A stretch of DNA of 6,546 bases from Desulfurococcaceae archaeon UBA285 (lineage in GTDB: Archaea; Thermoproteota; Thermoprotei_A; Sulfolobales; Desulfurococcaceae), in the NCBI GenBank assembly GCA_002495025.1, contig DADP01000040.1, positions 1 to 6,546 on the forward strand, given 5' to 3'. The notes under the pieces are model-generated. The model made no database searches, was not told where the DNA came from, and saw only the letters and a program-made list of their open reading frames with translations. Shown in pieces: positions 5,483 to 6,546 of this stretch. The translations under genes were made by a program, and so were the position numbers. Every line of letters starts with the position of its first letter. The stretch's first letter is position 1.

Positions 5483-6546
5483 ATGGACTATGTTGAATAC
5501 GTTTATTCATATAAAGAGAGAATTAGAAAACAAGTAGAAGGATTACTCAGCGAGCGAGAAATAGAGGTTGCTAGAAGAGACCCCCACGCCAAGAGGCCTC
5601 CAAGACCTTGTGGTATAACTATCCACCCCGGTATTGGGTGTCCATATGCATGTAGATACTGCTATGTATACGATATGGGTTTCACACAAGAAGTCAAACC
5701 AAGCCAGCCCAACGGTCTCCAGCTAGTATACGCTCTACTCGCAAACAAATACTTTATACCGGGAGCTAGAGGAAGCTATCTAGCAATAGGGAGTGTTACA
5801 GAGCCATTCCACCCATTATTGAAGAATAAAACACTAGAGTATATAGAGGCCATATACAGGTTTCTAGGAAACCCTACTCAGTTTTCTACAAAACAATACA
5901 TTGATCCATTAACAGCTGAAAAAATAGCAGAATACAGTAGTAATCACATCTCACCACTAGTTACACTGGTTACACTCGAAAAACACAGAGAACTAGAACC
6001 AAACCAGGTAAAACCAGAGAAAAGACTAGAAACAATTAAAAACCTGAGAGAAGCCGGCCTCAAACCATTTCTGTTTCTAAGACCAATAATACCTGGTATA
6101 ACCCAGAGAGAGTATAGAGAAATAATCGACCTTGCACTGGAAAACGGCGCTGTAGGAGTAGTTGCTGGTGGATTAAGAGTAACTAGGAGAATAATTGAGA
6201 GGCTCAGAGAGGCGGGCGTAGACCCAAGTGAAATTACTAGGAGACTGCCAATACCAGTAGAGAAAATGAAGCCCGGAGTACAATACGATATTTATACATC
6301 TGATATTAAAAACGAGGTATTGAATTACGCTAGGAAAAAAGGATTAATTGCTTATCCCTCTTCATGTATGGCTAACTTGTATACTCATGGATTAACCTGT
6401 TGGAAAATGAGTATTCTCCAAAAACAAAACAACCAGAAACTAGAAGAACCAAGCCCTGAAGAACTAAGTAGAATCATTGAAAAACTAGGCGGGCGACTAG
6501 AAAACTATGTATTCCAGAATGGCTCGCTCAACATGTGGATTAAATG
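5483..6546 (+). CDS. Radical SAM protein, SPL-like (SplB/COG1533 type), 3' end off the window (first 354 residues)
   Basis: The frame is open from ATG 5483 to the right edge. The radical SAM [4Fe-4S] motif C53-x3-C57-x2-C60 is clear (GCPYACRYCY), preceded by the strand GITIHPG (44-50). Further family-like elements are AIGSVTEPFHP (101-111, compare the 'GTxTDPYQP' segment of SPL-type proteins), FSTKQYIDPLTAEKIA (134-149), LVTLVTLE (159-166), RLETIKNLREAGLKPFLFLRP (181-201) and IIPG, giving the (beta/alpha) barrel that cleaves S-adenosylmethionine to a 5'-deoxyadenosyl radical. C43 lies before the motif, and C295 and C306 (SSCMANLY...LTCWKM) lie after the barrel and might bind a second cluster or take part in chemistry. 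'SPL-like' is a family label: spore-photoproduct repair is not expected in an archaeon and the true substrate is unknown. The gene is divergent from the tRNA/sRNA unit and unlinked in orientation from the transporter. Confidence 0.88.
   Translation, partial: MDYVEYVYSYKERIRKQVEGLLSEREIEVARRDPHAKRPPRPCGITIHPGIGCPYACRYCYVYDMGFTQEVKPSQPNGLQLVYALLANKYFIPGARGSYLAIGSVTEPFHPLLKNKTLEYIEAIYRFLGNPTQFSTKQYIDPLTAEKIAEYSSNHISPLVTLVTLEKHRELEPNQVKPEKRLETIKNLREAGLKPFLFLRPIIPGITQREYREIIDLALENGAVGVVAGGLRVTRRIIERLREAGVDPSEITRRLPIPVEKMKPGVQYDIYTSDIKNEVLNYARKKGLIAYPSSCMANLYTHGLTCWKMSILQKQNNQKLEEPSPEELSRIIEKLGGRLENYVFQNGSLNMWIK

Noticed and set aside
5475..5483. Two-codon ORF (ATG CTC TAA) overlapping the radical SAM start as TAATG
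   Set aside because: The ATG overlaps the GAGG ribosome site of the real start, so it is better explained as part of the Shine-Dalgarno region than as a translated leader.
1..6546. Mobile elements, CRISPR, toxin-antitoxin or restriction genes
   Set aside because: No transposase-like frame, repeat-spacer array, paired terminal repeats or defence-type motifs were seen on either strand. The tRNA-Leu shows no downstream duplicated 3' end that would suggest an integrated element.

Overview
The window looks like a piece of a hyperthermophilic crenarchaeal chromosome, most likely a low-GC member of the Desulfurococcales (Staphylothermus-like). That assignment is an inference. It rests on A/T-rich TATA-type promoters (TTTAAATA), GGAGG/GAGG ribosome sites with GTG starts, heavy AGA/AGG and CTA/ATA codon use, an intronless class II tRNA-Leu with no encoded CCA, a Thr/Pro-stalked membrane-anchored solute-binding protein, and a candidate C/D box sRNA.

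Left part (1-3725, minus strand): the 5' half of a DppB-type ABC permease gene runs off the left edge. Upstream of it lies a 924-residue family-5 (peptide/oligosaccharide type) substrate-binding protein. Together they are the start of an uptake transporter locus; the second permease and the ATPases would lie beyond the left edge. The binding protein is the most unusual object here. Its family-5 landmarks appear in circularly permuted order: the half that is normally C-terminal comes first and the half that is normally N-terminal comes second. A beta-type domain, a Thr/Pro stalk and a C-terminal membrane anchor follow.

Middle (3726-5119): two convergent genes with 8 bp between their stop codons encode a 163-aa and a 297-aa membrane protein. 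They share one architecture (TM - beta-rich, sequon-bearing outer domain - TM - short basic tail), and I cannot assign either a function. The 163-aa gene is divergent from the binding-protein gene across a 77-bp gap with one near-symmetrical TATA element. The 297-aa gene is preceded by a 12-bp palindrome flanked exactly by two 7-bp direct repeats, an operator-like arrangement.

Right part (5120-6546): a minus-strand tRNA-Leu(TAG) has its own TATA box and a T7 terminator. The short gap beyond it holds a candidate minus-strand C/D box guide sRNA (boxes C, D', C', D) with a TATA-like element at the right distance. A plus-strand radical SAM gene of the SPL-like (SplB/COG1533) type then runs off the right edge.
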